Assembly: GCA_019243635.1 (NCBI GenBank)
Contig: JAFAUB010000139.1
Coordinates: forward strand, 1-63,032
Source of the DNA: Pseudonocardiales bacterium
GTDB taxonomy: Bacteria > Actinomycetota > Actinomycetes > Mycobacteriales > Pseudonocardiaceae
Direction: 5' to 3'
DNA length: 63,032 nt
A model generated the notes under the pieces. It searched no databases, had not been told where the DNA came from, and worked only from the letters and a program-made list of their open reading frames with translations. A program made the position numbers and the translations under genes. Of the stretch, positions 60,209-63,032 are shown in pieces; the stretch's first letter is position 1; each line of letters begins with the position of its first letter.

Positions 60209-62998
60209 TTATTCATTCTTATCGGTGTCGGGGCTGGTGTTCCTGAGCTGCCAACGGCTGCGGATGCCGAGTTTTTGGTAGATGTGTCCGAGGTGGGTCT
60301 CCACTGTCTTGACGGAGAGGTGGAGCTGTCGGGCGATCTCCCGGTTGGTTCGGCCGACCCGGGCGAGCTGGGCGACGGTGGCCTCCTGGGGGCTGAGCTC
60401 GTCGGGTCTCCGGCTGCGGGTGCGCCCGCCGGCTCGCCGCCACTCGGCCCGCGCGCGGTTGGCATGCCAGCCGGCTCCGCATGCCTCAGCGATGTGAAGC
60501 GCCTCCGCGAGCAGCGTCCGCGCCCGGGCGATCTCACCGCCTCGGGTCAAGAAGGCGCCGTAGTCGGTCAGTGTCTGGGCCCGGGCCAGTGGCATGGGCA
60601 GCTCGTCGTGGAGGTCGAGCGCTTCGGTGAAGTAGGTCTCCGCGAGTGCTCGGTCCCCGGTGCGCTCGGCAAGGGCGGCTCGTCCGGTGGCGACGACGAT
60701 TTTCGGCCACCGGCTGGGAAGAGCGATCGCGCGCTGCGCGACCCAGTCGATCAGATGCCGTGCGTCGGTGTCTCGGCCACAGGCGAGGTGGGCGGCGACC
60801 GCATCCGCCGCCCACGGCAGGTACGACGGGTCGACCTCGCCGGTGCGGTCAGCCCATTCCTGGAGCTGGGTGAACAGCGAGCATGCGGTCTCGGCATCTC
60901 CTTGGCGGTGTGCGAGGGCTCCCCGCACGCGAAGTTTCAACCCATCGGCGAGGTGCATGCTGTACCGGTGGTGGATCCTGGTCGGCAGCTGCGCGCAGCG
61001 CAGCGCCGCCTGCTCCAGCTGCCCCTGCTCGAGGAGGACCAGCGCTCGGCAGGTGATGGCCACTGGTGACACGTAAGGAGGAAACAGCTCGGCGAGCTCG
61101 ATGAGTCGATCGACATGAGTGAGCGCCTCATCCAGCCGGCCTAAGCGGCACAGGCCGTCGATCCACGCGATCGCCGCCTCGATGAGGGTGGTCGGTTCAC
61201 ATCGGCGTTCGGCTGAGCTCAGCATCTCGGTGAGCAGCCGTTCGGCGTCGGTGAACCGCTCCGCTTGGACGGCCAGGATGGCGTAGCTGAGCGCGGGATG
61301 CCGGTATCTGTGCCGGTCCATGGACCGCGAGGTAGGGATGAGGTCCACGCGGGTAGCGGCGGTCGCCGCCGTCACCAGGCCGTCGGGGTTGCCGCAACGA
61401 TAGGCGAGCGCACCCCAGGCCGCCTGTGCCGAGGCCTGCATCATCCCGTGAGCCGTGGCCAGCTGGGCGGCTCGGTCAGCCCACGGTAGGGCGGCCCGGG
61501 GACCGGACAGTATCTCGTGCTGGCAGGCCTGGTCGAGCAGGACTCCGATGGCGAGTGCGGGATGCTCCTGTTCGGCCAGAGCCACCGCCGACTCATAACA
61601 GGCGACGGCGCGTTTCACCCGGCCAGTGACGAAGCTGGCCTGTCCGAGCTCACGCAAGACGGCGATACGGTCCGAGGGGGACAGCGCTGGGAGGTGTAAC
61701 AGCCGCTCGTAGATGGCTATCGCCTCCTCGCTGGCGCCGCCCGCGACCAGGGCCGCGGCTAAGTCGAAGAGCAGTTCCGCCGGTGCGGCCTCACCGGCGA
61801 GCCGCATCCCCGCCTCGAGGTGCTGGCGGGCGGCGCGGACCGCGCCCACCCGCAGCGCCGCGCGTCCCGCCCGCGCCACCGTGGACACCGCCTCGGGGTC
61901 ACCGGCCAGGTGAGCGGCCATCGCATGCTCCGCGGCCTCGGCCGGATGAGCCCCAGCGGCGACCAGGGCACGGAAGGAGGCCGCATGCAGGTCCCTGCGC
62001 ACCGGAGGCGCGATGTCGTCGTACACTCCCTGCCGGATCAGCGCGTGGGTGAACCGCGCCCACCCGTCGTCGGCCTCGTAGAGGAGACCGCCGCGGAACA
62101 GACCATCGATCTCGGTAGCGGCCTGGGTGGCGGACAGCCCGGCCACCTCTGTCGCGACAGCGGCACGGAACCGGATACCCAGCACGCTCGCCGCCTGCAG
62201 ATAGCGCTGCCCGGCCGCACCGACCCCGACGAAGCGAGAGAACCGGACTTGTCCCTCGGAGAGCCTCCCGCTCCGGCGTAGCTCGGCGGCGACCTGCTCC
62301 ACCAGCAACGGATTGCCGCCGCACAGCTCGATGGCCTGGTCCACTACCGTGGCCGGGACCCGCTCGCTAAGCCGGGAACACAGCAGCTCCCGCGCGACAG
62401 CGGTGCTCAGCGGAGCCAGCGGCTCGATCTCGGCCAACCCCTGGGCGGCCAGATCCTGCGCCGAGGTGACCGCCTCCGTCGGCCATGGCCGGGTGGTGGC
62501 GACCAGGGCGACCGGCAGGTGGGCCAGGCGACGGCAGAGCAGATGGATCACGGTCAGCGAGTCCGGGTCCGACCAGTGCAGATCGTCGAGGGCCACCAGC
62601 AGCGGGCGGACCGCAGCCTTCCGTACACCGCGGAGAATGTCGTAGAAGCGGGCCTGTGCGGAGATGTCGGCGGCCTCGCCGCCGACGGTGTCCAGTGCCA
62701 TGCCGCCACCGGGAAGCCTCTCATCGAGAAGCTGATCGAGAGCTTGGCCGATCAGGCCGAACGGCAACATCGCCTCCACCTGATCCCCCCGTCCGACGCC
62801 GACCGCAAACCGCGGTCTCGCCACGGTGATCGCATGCTCAAGCACCGTGGTTTTGCCCAACCCGGCCGTCCCCACGACGAACAGCGCTCCACCCCGGCCC
62901 TCGTGGGCGTCGTCGAGGAGCCGCTCCAGCGCGTCCAGCACCTCACCGCGCTCAGCCATCTCGGTTGTGGCCCGCCGACCTGCTCCGGTCCTGACCAT
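60209..62998 (-). CDS. LAL-type LuxR-family transcriptional regulator with AAA ATPase domain
   Basis: About 929-residue regulator of the large ATP-binding LuxR class common in antibiotic gene clusters. It has an N-terminal ATPase with Walker A GTAGLGKTT and Walker B LLVALDDLHWSD, a long TPR-like middle, and a C-terminal LuxR helix-turn-helix (LSPQEATVAQLARV..., NREIARQLHLSVKTVETHL). I chose the ATG at 62998, seven bases after GGGAG; ATGs at 63004 and 63022 are possible. As a likely activator it may control the nearby biosynthetic operons and bind the shared 75-bp element; that is inference. Confidence 0.9.
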   Translation of the reverse strand: MVRTGAGRRATTEMAERGEVLDALERLLDDAHEGRGGALFVVGTAGLGKTTVLEHAITVARPRFAVGVGRGDQVEAMLPFGLIGQALDQLLDERLPGGGMALDTVGGEAADISAQARFYDILRGVRKAAVRPLLVALDDLHWSDPDSLTVIHLLCRRLAHLPVALVATTRPWPTEAVTSAQDLAAQGLAEIEPLAPLSTAVARELLCSRLSERVPATVVDQAIELCGGNPLLVEQVAAELRRSGRLSEGQVRFSRFVGVGAAGQRYLQAASVLGIRFRAAVATEVAGLSATQAATEIDGLFRGGLLYEADDGWARFTHALIRQGVYDDIAPPVRRDLHAASFRALVAAGAHPAEAAEHAMAAHLAGDPEAVSTVARAGRAALRVGAVRAARQHLEAGMRLAGEAAPAELLFDLAAALVAGGASEEAIAIYERLLHLPALSPSDRIAVLRELGQASFVTGRVKRAVACYESAVALAEQEHPALAIGVLLDQACQHEILSGPRAALPWADRAAQLATAHGMMQASAQAAWGALAYRCGNPDGLVTAATAATRVDLIPTSRSMDRHRYRHPALSYAILAVQAERFTDAERLLTEMLSSAERRCEPTTLIEAAIAWIDGLCRLGRLDEALTHVDRLIELAELFPPYVSPVAITCRALVLLEQGQLEQAALRCAQLPTRIHHRYSMHLADGLKLRVRGALAHRQGDAETACSLFTQLQEWADRTGEVDPSYLPWAADAVAAHLACGRDTDARHLIDWVAQRAIALPSRWPKIVVATGRAALAERTGDRALAETYFTEALDLHDELPMPLARAQTLTDYGAFLTRGGEIARARTLLAEALHIAEACGAGWHANRARAEWRRAGGRTRSRRPDELSPQEATVAQLARVGRTNREIARQLHLSVKTVETHLGHIYQKLGIRSRWQLRNTSPDTDKNE

Positions 62999-63032
62999 GG
63001 CCATGCTCCCTCTGTAGTCCATTCACGGGCCA

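Overview
This is a high-GC chromosomal segment with strong Shine-Dalgarno sequences, many GTG starts and ATGA/GTGA-type gene overlaps. WhiB, DUF7455, an Scr1-type XRE/DUF5753 regulator, a DUF6247 protein and a LAL regulator point to a filamentous actinomycete, probably near Pseudonocardiales. The order is inferred, not proven.

Layout. (1) 1-450: remnant of a group II intron maturase and small repeats. (2) 0.4-11.5 kb: a nickel-pincer (Lar) operon, larB-larC-(acyl reductase/HAD fusion)-(zinc ADH)-(LarA-like)-plsC on the minus strand with larE divergent, then a diiron protein and a YihY membrane protein. (3) 11.6-24.4 kb: DEAD/DEAH helicase, then a decayed island (13.3-16.4 kb) with a broken methyltransferase, two broken DUF5753 regulators and a lower-GC stretch of unknown small ORFs, followed by an XRE regulator, glutamine-synthetase-like enzyme, short acyl-CoA dehydrogenase and a lipoprotein peptidase. 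(4) 24.4-35.3 kb: a type I-G (formerly I-U) CRISPR-Cas locus: cas3 (helicase then HD), csx17, csb1, csb2, cas4-cas1 fusion, cas2 and a 13-repeat array. A toxin-antitoxin-like pair and two degenerate CRISPR repeats sit between csb2 and cas4-cas1, with the 3' end of csb2 duplicated on both sides; a third partial repeat lies just upstream of cas3. (5) 35.3-44.1 kb: a repeat-rich gene-free kilobase, a DHA2 transporter fused to regulatory-like beta domains, a YceI protein, a reductase, WhiB, a DEAD-box helicase and a phosphodiester glycosidase. (6) 44.1-63 kb: a biosynthetic region: pqqA-C-D-E (no pqqB seen), then a transglutaminase-like gene with TrpF-like and TrpC-like genes and an exporter on the plus strand, facing an operon of adenylation enzyme, carrier protein, TrpD-like, TrpA-like, EctC-like cupin and acyl-CoA dehydrogenase. 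A lactonase-like beta-propeller, animal-type haem peroxidase, DoxX-like protein and a large LAL regulator follow.

The most unusual part is region 6. It has paralogues of four consecutive tryptophan enzymes (TrpD, F, C, A) but no trpE or trpB. Their catalytic residues are largely kept, but several substrate-binding residues are changed, most clearly in TrpD. They share an operon with a prolyl-type adenylation/carrier-protein/dehydrogenase module and an orphan ectoine-synthase-like cyclase. The reading offered here is a repurposed tryptophan-type ring-building pathway in an undescribed natural-product cluster; the product cannot be named from sequence alone. A 75-bp element shared upstream of the transglutaminase/trp operon and of the DoxX gene suggests co-regulation, perhaps by the adjacent LAL protein. 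The second highlight is the TA/degenerate-repeat insertion in the cas operon, which resembles the layout of CRISPR-regulated toxin-antitoxin systems.
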